From Colius striatus (lineage: Eukaryota > Chordata > Aves > Coliiformes > Coliidae): a stretch of DNA of 64,000 bases. This document shows, one piece after another, positions 1 to 12,000 of this stretch. The translations under genes and the position numbers were made by a program. How positions within the stretch are numbered: the first letter of the stretch is position 1; each line of letters starts with the position of its first letter. Location of the stretch: positions 138,118,171-138,182,170 of the forward strand of contig NC_084759.1 in the NCBI RefSeq assembly GCF_028858725.1, written 5' to 3'. The notes under the pieces are model-generated. The model saw only the letters and a program-made list of their open reading frames with translations. It did no database searches and had not been told where the DNA came from.

Positions 1-3000
1 ATTAAAGACAGTTGCAGTGGCAGGCTGTAATCCTGTTAGCATAACACTAGGAAAGGATTCTATGTTTCACATTCATAGCAACTCTATGTTTTCATTATTC
101 TCCCTATTTTCACCTATGGATGGGCCTGTAGTAGGAGACAGTTTTCAATTTGTAAGAATATTTGGTTTTCCTCATTGTATATAAGGTGTATGCCAAGGTG
201 TCATCTCTTGGATCCTCTATTCATACTGATAGAATTATAAAACATCACTCCTGTAAGCACATCTAATTGTTATTAGAAGCCAAAAAGAAGGTTAAAAAAA
301 AAAAAGAAAACATCACACCTTAAGAGAAAACATCAGAGCTTTCCAACCTGTCTTTTAGGAAACAAGATACTGGCCTCCCATGAAGGCAAGGAAACAACAT
401 CCAGACTCTTGAAACACATAGCTCCTTCATGAAAACTGCAGTATTGTTAAAAAGACAGAAGGCTCCAAAACACTAAGCACATTATTTTCAAACAGACAGT
501 AAACCTGAACAAAGTGGCACTTGCAGATGAATTTGTCTGGCTACTTGTAAACCAAAACAGGAGATTATGCTGTAGCCCTTGGGAAGCAGTTTGGAATTCC
601 CACTGAGCAGCTCTTGAAGAACTCTCTGGAAAAAAAAAAAAAAAAAACAGGAAGTGAAGAAATGTTCTGTGATATCTAAAAATAATCTATCTAGTCACTA
701 CAATCATGCAGTAATGGGCCTTCACTACTTCCCAAAGCTAAATCTAAAATGGTATCACTTTTTCTGCTTTTTACTGGGCTGTAACATTCGCTTTCTAATG
801 TGGGAAGTTGAACTTCCACATAATAGAGCAACTCACAGTTGTCACACTGTTTCTAACAGGAGGAATACATCCCTAGTCTCTTTTAAAGTTAACTCAAATT
901 GTCTAAGGCAGGCTTACCCAACAGAGGTTACTTCAGCATTCCCACAAGTGATTTTTCATTTTTTCTGTTGCAGAAGATTCTATTAGTAACAGCTGGTGCA
1001 AAAACACCTACCTTAACTGACTATCAACAACCCTTCACACCTATTCCACTCAAGATTGTTGCTGTACATTGTTTATACCATCCCTATGATGCCATTTCAC
1101 TTTCTCTACTGCTAGCATAGGTTTCTCTATTTGCTTACAGGCTGAGTTCCCTGATGTTAAGATTCAGTCATTACCACTGTTCCACACCAGGTACAACCAC
1201 ACCACAGAGGATTATCATGGCCAGTCAGCAAATACCTCCCTCTGCCTCAGATCAGTACAGGAAGAAGCCATTCCAGAGCATTTGGATGATCTAGGTTAGA
1301 AATGTTAAAATTTATCACTACACCTTATTCAGTAGGAGACAAAAAAAGAGTTCTTTTTCATAACTTTCAGAGTACAAAAATGGGAAATGATGAAATTGGT
1401 TTCTTGTATTCCTTCATCAGTCATCTCAGAAGAAGAAACAGTCTCAGTTCTTCCCATGACAGCATGGTGCTTTTATATCACCATGGCGGTAAAATAAATG
1501 TTATATGTTTGGAAATCTTCAATGAAAAGAAGGCAGTATTGGGTGAAAAGTGAAGGTGCAAGTTCAGATTTCAGACACTAATGATGGGACACTGCCACAC
1601 CTGAATTTATCAAAAGCTAACTTCAGTAAAATATGCTGAGAAACATTTGTACTTATATGTGCAGAGTGGTAGTCCAGTCTTGCATATAGGAGTAGAAATT
1701 ACTCAGGGGAGAAGAGATGTAATAAGTAATTCTTCTGAAACATATCTCTCAGTCATGACAACTTGTTGCCATGTGACATGGGCTAAAGCACAGCTTTGCT
1801 ACATAACAAAGACTTAATTTTACACAGTCTGAAGAAGAACATTTTTCTCAAACAGAAGGTTCTAAATAGGTCAGTCAGATATTTTCTGTTAAAATGCTTT
1901 TCCTACTGAAATTTAGGCTTTCTAATAAATGTTGGGGAGGAGTAAAGGAGACAGAAGTGTAGGCTTTCTACAGAAAATATCTGTTTCATCTCAAAACTGA
2001 AGTCTCCTTTGTAGTTCAGGAACTTGATACTGTACACTGTCTGAACTGGGTTCCTCAAACAGATTATATCTAACTATGCAACAATTCGACAATTTTTATT
2101 ATGAGATCTATCCAGAAAAAGTGTCACTTTGTAGACAGCGAATGTAAGATAACTGATCTACATTTTCCAAGTGTTTCTTTCAGAGGGGTTTTTTTTAACC
2201 AAATTATTTCATGCATAGGCAAAACTTTCCAGTCTTTTCACAAAACACATTATTTCACTAGAGTTTCTATAAAAGACAAAGATTTTCTGTTTTAAAGAGA
2301 GGGATTTTTAGGTTAGTTTGTCCCACAGATGGTCAGATGAAATCCATACATTATCGGTAGTAAAATTGATTAGGACTTTTAGAGATAGAAGGGATGTTGT
2401 GCAGGTTGTCTACATCAGGCCCAGCTCAGCCTATGTTAATAACAAGCTGTTAAAATAATTTTATACTCGCTGTATTCCAATTTAAGGGCCCAGGCTACTT
2501 GCCTACACAAAGTTGCTATAAAGATGAACATTCACGATTTCAAGTATTTCGTATTATGCTTCTGAGATCACTGTAAAGATGGGCAGATGGACAGCGAGAA
2601 ACCTCACATATAAAAATATGGCTACAAGAGTTCTTTTGCCGATGATGTTGTTTGGAGGGGGGTTATTTGTGGTTTCCTCAATAGCTTATTAATGTATAGT
2701 AAGTTACTAAAATATTTCAGAAGCAATATTTTTAACATTGGCTAACATAATGCACAACAGTATTTGTGCCTAGGGCTCATGTTATAATGTTATTAGAAGC
2801 ATTACAGATGCGTACTCTCTACTTTTCACCAAAACCACTATATTTGATTAAAATGGACCAAATACCTTCATGTCTCAAAGTGTCCACTAAGTAAGCCTGA
2901 ATGCCCAAGTATGTAATTCTTGCATATATTAAAGACAAACAACTTGGATAATAAAAAAATAACCTTCCTAGAGGTATGTTATCTTTTTGAAGAACTGCGC

Positions 3001-5459
3001 TAAAAGTTCTTATTATTAAATATTTTCCCTACCTTGCTTTGATTTCACAAGATTCCTGTAGACAAATATTGAAGTTTGCAGAATTAACATATGGAAGGTC
3101 TCAGACCATATTACCATATATTCTAAATATAACCAGTAATTATATATGATGTCATCTGAAACTAATTCAGTCTCCTTCACAGCAAGCCTACGATTTGAGC
3201 TCACATCATATTGGCCATGTGTGTTCCAATCTGTCTGTGTCTCCTGCTTCCTTCTTCAAAGGCATACAGGTGCCTCAGTATCACCTTCCATGCTGCCCCT
3301 TCTGCACAGGGCATGCTGTCCAAGTCTATCTGCCAAATTACCTTCTCTGTTTTCTTTCCATGCTGTTTCTAGGAACAAGGACAGTGAAAATACAATGTCA
3401 AATCCCCAAGAGAAACATACATCACCCTGAGCTGATCATACAATCTTTCGTCTACTGCCCTTCTTACTTTCCTGCCTGTAACATATAGTTCTTGGGTTTA
3501 TGTTACTTTATATCAGAGAGTAGGATTATTTGGGCCAGGATCTGCAGGCTGAATACTTGGCTTGCTTCTGACCACATGTACAGATTACCTAGCACAGAAC
3601 CAATGCAACGTTCATGGCACCATTTATAGTTATTTCCTTTGCTACCGAATCGGATTAAATTAATAGCAGTCGGTGAGTGCTTGACCCTTTTAAAAAGCAG
3701 TCTTCCTTATTGAATAAATAAACATTGAATAAGGAGTCTGTCTTTAGAGATTCAATTATTGTAAACCTTGGACTTTCACTGGAAGCTTTTGTTTTTCAAG
3801 CTAAATGAATTGTATTATCCCACTGTTGATATCTACACCACTAAACAGCAGCATCAATAGATTCGATTGATGAGTTGTGTTTCTGTGTCACATCAAATGC
3901 ACCAGTGCTTTAAAAATGTCCTGAAGTAATTGGAATTACTCATTCAAAACAGAAGCACTGTAAACTTCCCTCCATGTCATAGATAATTAGTTCTGGGCAT
4001 CTCATCCATTATGCCTTTGGGCATTTTCAGCAGATGCCACCTAAAACTCCAGAAAATGTGCTTTTCAGTGAAGATTCACAGCAAGCAGTAACAAGCTTGC
4101 TGACAGCTCCACAATGCTTGCTTATCTGAGGAAATCCTATGTTTTTTCAGTGGATTGGTTTTTCTTGTGTTTCTCTTCACACAGGTAACTGCTGTATAGA
4201 CTTCATTAAGAAAAACCCTCACACCCTGTTTAACAACACAGATAAGATATGCTACTCCTTCTCTAAAGCTTCTCCCCCTCATTTTTAACAAATACTCTAC
4301 TGATACACACTAACAATAGTTTTATCCCAGCAGGTCAATATCCAACCATCATTTCTGTAGTGTTCTGCCTCCTCTCATCAAGACAGGTAGTAATATATTG
4401 AGTGGAAAATCAGATTTCTCCCCACATGTTCATTGAAGTGCGGTAAGTTTTTAAGTTTTTAGCACAGCCTTGGTTTAAATTCTATGTCACCCAGTCCAAG
4501 CTAACTCTCTTATAACAGTGGCTATGCACCTTGCATAATTTTTTGACACCACAATAACATCCAAAATCAAACTGTAGTGATACTTATGATTTCTGTGATG
4601 TTGCACTATGAAAATGATCAGGTGAAAAAAATAATCAACATATTTTTACCACTATATATAAAGTAACAGCTATTTAGAGATGTCAACAAATCTAGGGCTT
4701 GATCCTCTTAGGTGCCCTATACACACCAATATGAAGACTTTGTCCCATTCAAGTTAGAGGTTAAATGAGGGAAAGTTCTTGAGAAAGAACACACAAAAGT
4801 GATTTTATAGGTGAGAAAAGTGACATATGTGATCAGAGATTAAGATTAGCAGCCTTTTTAAAAGCCTTGGCCATTAAGACAATTGATGGAAACAGCAGTT
4901 GGCACTTGGGAAAATCCACCACCTTTTAATCACCTAAAAAAGGATATATGTGCCTCTCAAAGAAACTAAGTCACTTTCTCAGTGCAGTGGATTTTATGTG
5001 TGGCTGAACCAGAGATGGTGGCCAAATTTTGTGATTATGACACAAGCACAAAGTAATTTCAGCTCCCTAGAGTGTTTATTAGGTCTATTTATGCTCAGAC
5101 AAAAGCTTTTAGCTTTCTATTAACAGCTCTTTAAACTGTACTGTCTTGCTGTTCACAACTTGTATCCAGTATGAGTGGATGGAAAATACATGGATTTAGA
5201 TTTTAAAGTGTTGATAGAAAACAAATGCATATTTCGTTGCTTTAGTCCATTCTGACATACACTGAAAGCAACTTCATCTATCCACCGTCTCTAAATCTTA
5301 TCCTAGGGACTGATGAATGGAGCCAAGACTGTTTAAAAGAGGTCCCCTGTCAAGATGCCGAGTTTTTCAGGCAGTGACTCAGTGTCATGAATGATATGTG
5401 CATCATTATGACGCATTTCAAGTCTGATAAAAAATTACTTTAAATTATTAAGTGTGAGT
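1..5459. other. Intergenic, no gene recognised
   Basis: AT-rich sequence with only short chance open frames (at most about 110 codons, low-complexity, no family resemblance). It contains poly-A at 630-647. A possible ancient repeat remnant lies near 4694-4760 (see findings). No exon pair with matching splice phases was found. Confidence 0.6.
630..647 (+). repeat. Poly-A tract (18 A)
   Basis: A-run in unique intergenic sequence with no recognisable retroposed body upstream. Confidence 0.85.
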
Positions 5460-5639
5460 GAGGGAGCCCTGGCACAGGCTGCCCAGGGGGGTTGTGGAGT
5501 CTCCTTCCTTGGACTTCTTCAAGACCCGCCTGGACATGTTCCTATGCGACCTGATCTAGGTGAACCTGCTTCTGCAGGGGGTTGGACTAGATGAGTTCTA
5601 AAGGTCCCTTCCAACCCCTACCATTCTCTGATTCTATTA
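5460..5639 (+). mobile_element. CR1 LINE 3' tail (about 180 bp)
   Basis: Plus-strand CR1 end. It starts within GGCACAGGCTGCCCAGG, continues GTTGTGGAGTCTCCTTCC, then CCGCCTGGACATGTTCCT, and finishes GGTTGGACTAGATGAG...TACCATTCTCTGATTCTAT, the standard CR1 terminus. It is heavily 5'-truncated and holds only the last codons of ORF2 and the 3' UTR. The flanks are unrelated AT-rich sequence. Confidence 0.92.
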
Positions 5640-7395
5640 CAAATTTCAAAAGGAAGCACACATGCAACACATGATAAGGAACAGTATTTGGCAACTATGT
5701 TTAGCCAAGGTGCTAACATCCAAGCATCATACTCTTATGAATGTAAATAAATGTAATTATCAATGCTAAGTATTATTTTGTTAAGGATAAAAAATGTGAT
5801 TTGTACAATAAACATATCTGTACAAGTTACATTGTAAAATGAAACTAACTTCAGTACAAAGGTAGTGAAGGCTCATGCTGGCCCGAGTTGTCCTGATTGC
5901 TGAAGGCACAGGTCGATACAAAAGGATACATTGTCATATTTGTTAGGCCCTGGAGGAAAAGACACTTGGCCAGTGGTTATTTTCCTGCTTCTCGAGAAGT
6001 CAACAAATAGTCAGAATAACAATGGTTTGTCTGCCAAAAAAAAAAAAAAAAGACTAAGAAAGCAAGACTTAAAAAAAAAAAAAAAGGCAACAGAGGCCCT
6101 TGGGTTATCAAAATTGTCATCTGTAATATCAATGTCATCACATGTGGGAACAAAATTCCATGCCTGGAGAGAATCCAGTCACTGCAAACACGAAAACATC
6201 TCAAAATGTTTGAAGACTGACAATATATTTGACAGAGCAGAATATGTCAAAGAGTCAAGAAATGTAGGAAGAAGTCATATATTTGCAGAATTAATTTCAT
6301 GAAAAAGATTTACTGTTAGTTCATATCCCAAGAAAGCAACAGAGAACATGAGACACAGTAAAATAGACACTGGGAACTGTTGAAAATATTAATAAATTTA
6401 CCTCTCAGAAGTGACAGTGAAGATCTACCTTTCACAACTTGCTCATTTACAAAGTCAATCACAATAATGATGATATGACTACTTACAGCAATACCTGAGA
6501 GAGTACTGTTCCTCAGGAACAGACTTGATAACGGAAAATGTGAAAAAATCCTCTACCAATCTGTGTGGGGAACTTAATTCCTCAAAAATAACACAAAAGG
6601 AAAAAAAAACCCAACCCTCAAAAAAAATGTATCCAGATGAGGTCTCTAATATGTCATTTCTTATGGGTAAGCATACTGGAGACCTAGTATTCTTACAAAG
6701 ACTGTCAAAACTATCTTAGCAATAATGTTTATAATAATTTGCAATTAGTCATGATGTCACAATATACAGTCACAAAACACAACCCACTGTCAATGAAACA
6801 AAACATCAGGTGGAGAGACTTGAAAGATTCAGCACTGGCTTTAAAACATTCATCTTGGTAACCCTGGATACAATAGGCAAAAGGGAATCACAGAAGAATG
6901 GACACTATTTTAGTTTATTAGAGACTTTTAGAATTAATGCTTGTGATTATCTCTGAAGAGGCTTATGAAAATAGCCAGAGGAAAGGAAAAAGGCACATCT
7001 TACTGCAGCAAAAGGGGTATAACAGAATAGGAGGGCATTATCACCAATGAGATTAAAGGAGTTGATAAACATTTGAGAAGTGGCGAAAATGTAGAGGGAA
7101 CCTGAGGAAGGGTTGTTTAAATTTTATATTAGTCCTGGAAGGAAACTCTTCAGCTTGTGGAGGAACATGGAGCTTGGCACAGTCAAACTGGGATTAATTT
7201 CCACAATTACTGAACCCACAAAAGGTTCCTGTACAGCTCTGTAATAGTACTCCCCTGTCTCAGCTTACCATTACAGCTGTGCAGGCATACAGTACTCGTT
7301 GGAAACCTTGGCAGAGTGCTCTCTTTGGAGCCATAGAAGAGAGCTTAGAAAAGACTCAGAAGTTCCCTTCTCTATTTCTTTTTCTTCCTCTCTTC

Positions 7396-7414
7396 TTTTT
7401 TTTTTTTTTTTTTT
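7396..7414 (+). repeat. Poly-T tract (19 T)
   Basis: T-run after a CT-rich stretch (TTTCTTCCTCTCTTC). There is no adjacent recognisable retroposed sequence, so it is recorded as a simple repeat rather than a retroposon tail. Confidence 0.85.
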
Positions 7415-7662
7415 GTATATTCGTTATTTTGGATTCACCTCAGTGAAAAGAGCAATAGGCAGAAAACAATTTTTAAGGAAACAGTCTGAAATGTGGAGAA
7501 AATGCAACACAGCTCCCAAAGAAATGGTATAAACAACCTTTATGTTTCATATATTTGGATGAATTTCATTGAGAGCTGGAGCAGACGGGCATTCTTCAAA
7601 AGCCTTTACCCACATCTCTCCAAATTTGGTCAAAAGGGATCTTTAATCAAATCACGCTTAAA

Positions 7663-7686
7663 GGGGGGGGGGGGGGGGGGGGGGGG
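7663..7686 (+). repeat. Poly-G tract (24 G)
   Basis: Uninterrupted run of 24 G followed by AGAAATAGAAAAG. It is a quadruplex-capable mononucleotide tract. Its length may be affected by sequencing or assembly error, as G/C homopolymers this long are often mis-sized. Confidence 0.9.
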
Positions 7687-8088
7687 AGAAATAGAAAAGA
7701 AAAAATAAACAGAAACTAAATTACCACCCCACATTTCAAAGTTAGATATCTAATCTGCAGGCTTAGTTTTTCATTTTGCAACACAGTGGTATTTACACTA
7801 ATAAAGCCAGAAACAACAGCTGTTGTTGGTACGGTTTTTATTTTACTTCTCTTCCTTCCTCCCCTAGAAAAAGGGATTGATCAAGGCTGCGATCGCCAGT
7901 CTGAAATACACTGTAAATTAATTCTCCAAAGGCAGGAAGAAAGGATGAGGGGCACTGGAGAAAATGAAGCAGTCATTTTGAAATAAAAATAGCAAGATGA
8001 CACTGAAGGGCAGCCAGAACTGCCACATGCCAGTGTAAACAGTGACTGTGTGAACAGCTCCATCACTGGAGTCACAAGCAGATGCTTA

Positions 8089-9018
8089 TGTCAAAGAGCA
8101 CTCTGCATGGACAGGCCACAAAAGGCAATGTCACTTCCCAGAGGGAGCAATCAATGGTGTAGATTAAGACAATTCAGCCCAGCACGATCATATCACCATG
8201 GGACAAGGAAATAATTTACTGCAACACAACTAAAACATAACCATAAAACCCCAAAACATATCAAACATAACACAACACAGAATGGTACAATGACGAAGAG
8301 TCTGACCAGCCCTTTAAGACCACCTTCTCCCCTCTTCCTGGGCTTAGAGTCCTGATCCTGGTGTTTTTACCTCCTCTCCCCCTGTACAGCCCAGGGGGGC
8401 AGGGAATGGGGGTTTCAGTCAGTCGATTCCTGATAGCTTCTGCCATTTGTCTCTCCTCAGGGCAGGTGGGCTCCACACCAGTCCTCCCTGCAAGTCCGTG
8501 GGGTACCTCACACAGCAGCCCTGCATGGGCTACTCCAACGTGCATTTATCCCACAAGCTGCAGCTCCTTTCTGCCTCTCATGTGGGTCTGCTCTGTGGTG
8601 CGCAGGCTCTCCAGCACAGCCTGCGCCATGGCTGCCTTCCCACACAGTCCCTCATCCGTCCGGGTGCACTCACACAGAACTGCTGGCGGCTCTCAGTCCT
8701 GCCATGGCCCTCCATGCAGGAATAGAGTCTGCATTCTCACCACAGCTTGCAGAGACGTCTCTGCTCTGGTGCTCCTCCTTCCTTCCTCCTTCTCTGACTG
8801 TGGGGTCCGCGTGGTCTTCTCCATCTTATATCACTCTTACACCTCCTGCCAGCACTTCAAATTCCCATCCCTAAATAGTGATGGCAGAGGTGCCAGATTG
8901 GCCCAGCCGGGCTGGAAGTGGGTCTGAACCCAGGAGCCAGGGGAGAGTCCAAAAACTCTTTACTGGGTCTTCACTGCAACCCCTTCCCCTGTTACCAAGC
9001 CTTGCTAAACCCATGACA
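8089..9018 (-). mobile_element. Solo LTR, same family as the 60.5-62.1 kb copies
   Basis: Read on the minus strand from 9018 it starts TGTCATGGGTTTAG. It follows LTR-B closely: GGGGTTGCAGTGAAGACCCA, TTTTTGGACTCTCCCCTGG, ATCACTATTTAGGGATGGGA, then the GC-rich middle and the TTTTATGGTTATGTTTTAGT segment. Clear similarity reaches about 8200. The last 110 bp are diverged but end GACA at 8089, giving 930 bp, close to the 968 bp of LTR-B. CTTA flanks both sides (8085-8088 and 9019-9022), which may be a target duplication, although LTR-B has five bases. No internal retroviral genes are adjacent. Confidence 0.78.
8361..8927 (+). other. Antisense open frame in the 8-kb LTR
   Basis: A 188-codon open frame on the strand opposite to the LTR. 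The same amino-acid frame is recognisable in LTR-B on its minus strand: shared runs include GGQG-GVSVS-FLIASA, LPASPWGTSH, ACAMAAFPHSPS, GGSQSCHGP, ILTTACR and PSLNSDGR. In LTR-B one frameshift splits it between two overlapping frames (61836-61243 and 61615-61031). No domain is recognised. High GC and low stop density may explain the openness, so I do not call it a gene. Confidence 0.3.
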
Positions 9019-12000
9019 CTTATCTAACAAGTTTTATTTCTGGCTGGCAGAGTTGGCCTTTAGGGTGTCCAAACATGCAAGTCCTAAGCTTGATTTGCAG
9101 AACTGCAAATTCTTACTGTAATCTCAGCTTGTTTAAAAAATAAGTGTGTTTCTATCCCTGGTCTATCCTCTATCTTTCAAAATAATCTTAACAACATACA
9201 GCAATGATAGAGTCAAAAGTGTCACAAATGGTTTTTTAAAAATAAGTTATTTTCACCGTCAGGACAAACAGCTACTCAGAGTTGACCTCAGAGATCTCTC
9301 TCAAGTCTTTTAAAGGATCTCTGTTCAATTCAGCTGTAAAGAATAGCACTACCCTGGCTACTAGGGCCAACTGCAATTGCTCACAGCTGTAACAACTCTA
9401 ATACGCAAGCAGTGTGATGGCAAACCACTAATTTCAGGCCAGGGCTGTGGCCTGAAATCTATGCACAAAGGGGACCTTGCAGGAGCCTCTTTCCTCTGAA
9501 GAATGTATCAAAAGATTAACCAGGCCGAGCAGGAGCCAAAGAAAAGAAAGCATTGATCACAATCCACCATGCTGATGCTGCTGCTTCTTCCCCTGTCTCC
9601 AAATCATGGACAAACTCCTCTGACTCTACATACAACCGAATTCTTGTCCAGAGCCTGTGACCACAGTATCCCCACGGAGTCTGTATGGTCAGGTTTGTTG
9701 AAGCTCAGAAACAACTTCTCTTTAAAATTGTGGCTGGTGGTAGAAGCGGGAAAAAAAAAAAAACAAACCAAAAACATAATCTCTACCAAAAGCTCCTTTA
9801 TTTCACCAGATTTGCTGCTATGCAGCACTGAAACACTGGCATTGCTGCTTTGCAGGCAGGACTACTGTGGGAAACAATAAGTAGAAGATTATTTCTAAGG
9901 TTGCTGATGGAAAAAAAAACAAACCAAAACAACCCCAAGATCAAATGCTCTGATAAACTGAAGAATAAAGCAGCCACAGAAAGAGGATAACTGGATGTCC
10001 AGTGCTCTAATTTTTCACCTTTCAAAGTTGAGCACATACAGCATGAAAGCTACAAAAAATCATGTTGAACTAGGTTTATCTATCTAAATTCAGACAGAGT
10101 TTTTGAATGAAAACATCAGAACGACAAATATTACTTATTCCTCCTTGTTTCTGAATGTTAAAACCATCAATGTCAGCAGATTTATGTGCAACACAAGAGG
10201 GTTTTGGGGGGCAAAACCACCGTGCATTTACAGTGGTGTACCATACACAGCAGTTTCACCCTTCAGCACAGGGATTCATACTGAGGGAACTGGTCATGCA
10301 TGAAATGGCCCAGATTACTTAAAGATCAAAAAAAACACTTGACAGGTACTTTTCTACAAGGCGATTGGTATACTTTCCTCCATGATATCTTGCAGCTATC
10401 ACAGCTGTAGGACTCTGAAAAAGAGCCATTTTACTAACACATCAAACTCCTTCAGTTTACTCCTGAACATTAGGACAGTAAAAACAACCCTCTGAATCTA
10501 TCAGCCCACCTGCATCGCAGCAATACACAGGACTTAACTCTCTGTCTTGAAGTAGCAAATAATTTGTTCCATAACCTAAATGCCACATTTGCATGCTTTA
10601 CAGTAAATCAGTTTTAATATTTACCTATTTGATGTTTCCACTGTCATTACATTATCCTTACATGCTCTTATCTACAGTGACAATCTATCGCAGCTCTTTT
10701 CTTCTGTAGATACTATTCTTATTTTACTTGCAATATAAGAGCATTGAAGAGTTGCTGTAACAGAATTGCATTATGTCAGACTCAGTAAAGAACAATAAAA
10801 ATGGTCTCTGTCCTAAAGATTTTCCAGGTCCAGGTAATTCATAATCTTTTCTTTGGATTTAATCTGTCATTGATGAAGCTCATTAACTTTTTCAGATACT
10901 AAATTTTTTGTCTGTCTTCTGCTGTATTTTTACTTTTCTCAAGAAATGCACCTTTTGTGAATTGACAATGTACAGGCCCAGTGTCCTCTTCCTGCAAATC
11001 TCTTAGAAATAGATAAAATTGTCTACACCGTGTGGCTGAATCAGATGAGACTGCAGCTTTAGCTTAGCTGCTTGCAACAGCAAAAGTAGTGCCTCAGGAA
11101 GAGTGGAAACCCTTCACTAAATAAACCCTGATGACAATTCCACCGGAGAAGTATTTCCAACATATTAAGCATCTAGCAGCAACCTTCCAAACCTGTGCAG
11201 CTGTCTTACTATGGTTCTTCTTTCTCGACACATAATAAATTACATAATGCAATATTTCATCAAATGTCTTTCCAAGAACAGAATTACTCCTTTTCAGTTT
11301 GATTCAACTAATCTTACACATACAAAAGAATAAAATCAAGTAACAATAGAATGAAAAGTCTTAGCTCAGTCTAGTATAATTTTATTTTACTATTATCTTC
11401 CAGTCTGTATGCATACTGTCGCTCTAATCAAAGATCCAATCAGATATTCAACTAAAACTTCTACTTGCTCTTTACATACAGTTCCACAAGTTTCTCCTCT
11501 GACTAGTTAAAATTTTTTCTTCTCTCATAATTTTTAAATCTAACTGCTAATGGTTTTCATCTTTCCCTAGATAGTATTTCGTGCTTCTCAGTGAATGTCA
11601 ATTGGTACTTTCACGGTATCCTCAAAAAGGAACACAGAGCACCCAAATCTGGGTAGGGTGGGGTTTTTCCCTAATTTTAATTGATGTAAAAGAAAAGCAG
11701 CAGCTACCATTATTAGACATTCATACAACAAACAGAAAATTAAATAGTGGACTTTTCTACATCATTCAAATGAATGTAAAAGCACATATAAATTAGTCTT
11801 AGAATAGGTTTGAGTGCATGTAACTGCTTTGTTACAGTTTCTTCTCACTGCTTCACATTCCTCATTTTTAAAAAAAAGAGCCTTCTTTCCTGTTTTCCTG
11901 CAGTCTACAAGTGATGTACTGTCACTACTATACATTGCCTATGTTCAGGTGCATTTAGATATAAATCTAGACCACTTTCAAAAATTTTAAGAACTACTAC

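Larger units (their letters stand above)
5640..8088. other. Intergenic with homopolymer tracts
   Basis: It holds two A-runs at about 6037-6051 and 6071-6085, the 19-T run, and the 24-G run. Open frames here run through these tracts (poly-Lys or poly-Gly peptides) and are not genes. Nothing else is recognised. Confidence 0.6.

Noticed and set aside
5931..6302. 123-codon open frame
   Set aside because: It runs through two poly-A tracts (poly-Lys) and has no conserved features.
7493..7708. 71-codon open frame ending in poly-glycine
   Set aside because: Produced by the 24-G tract.
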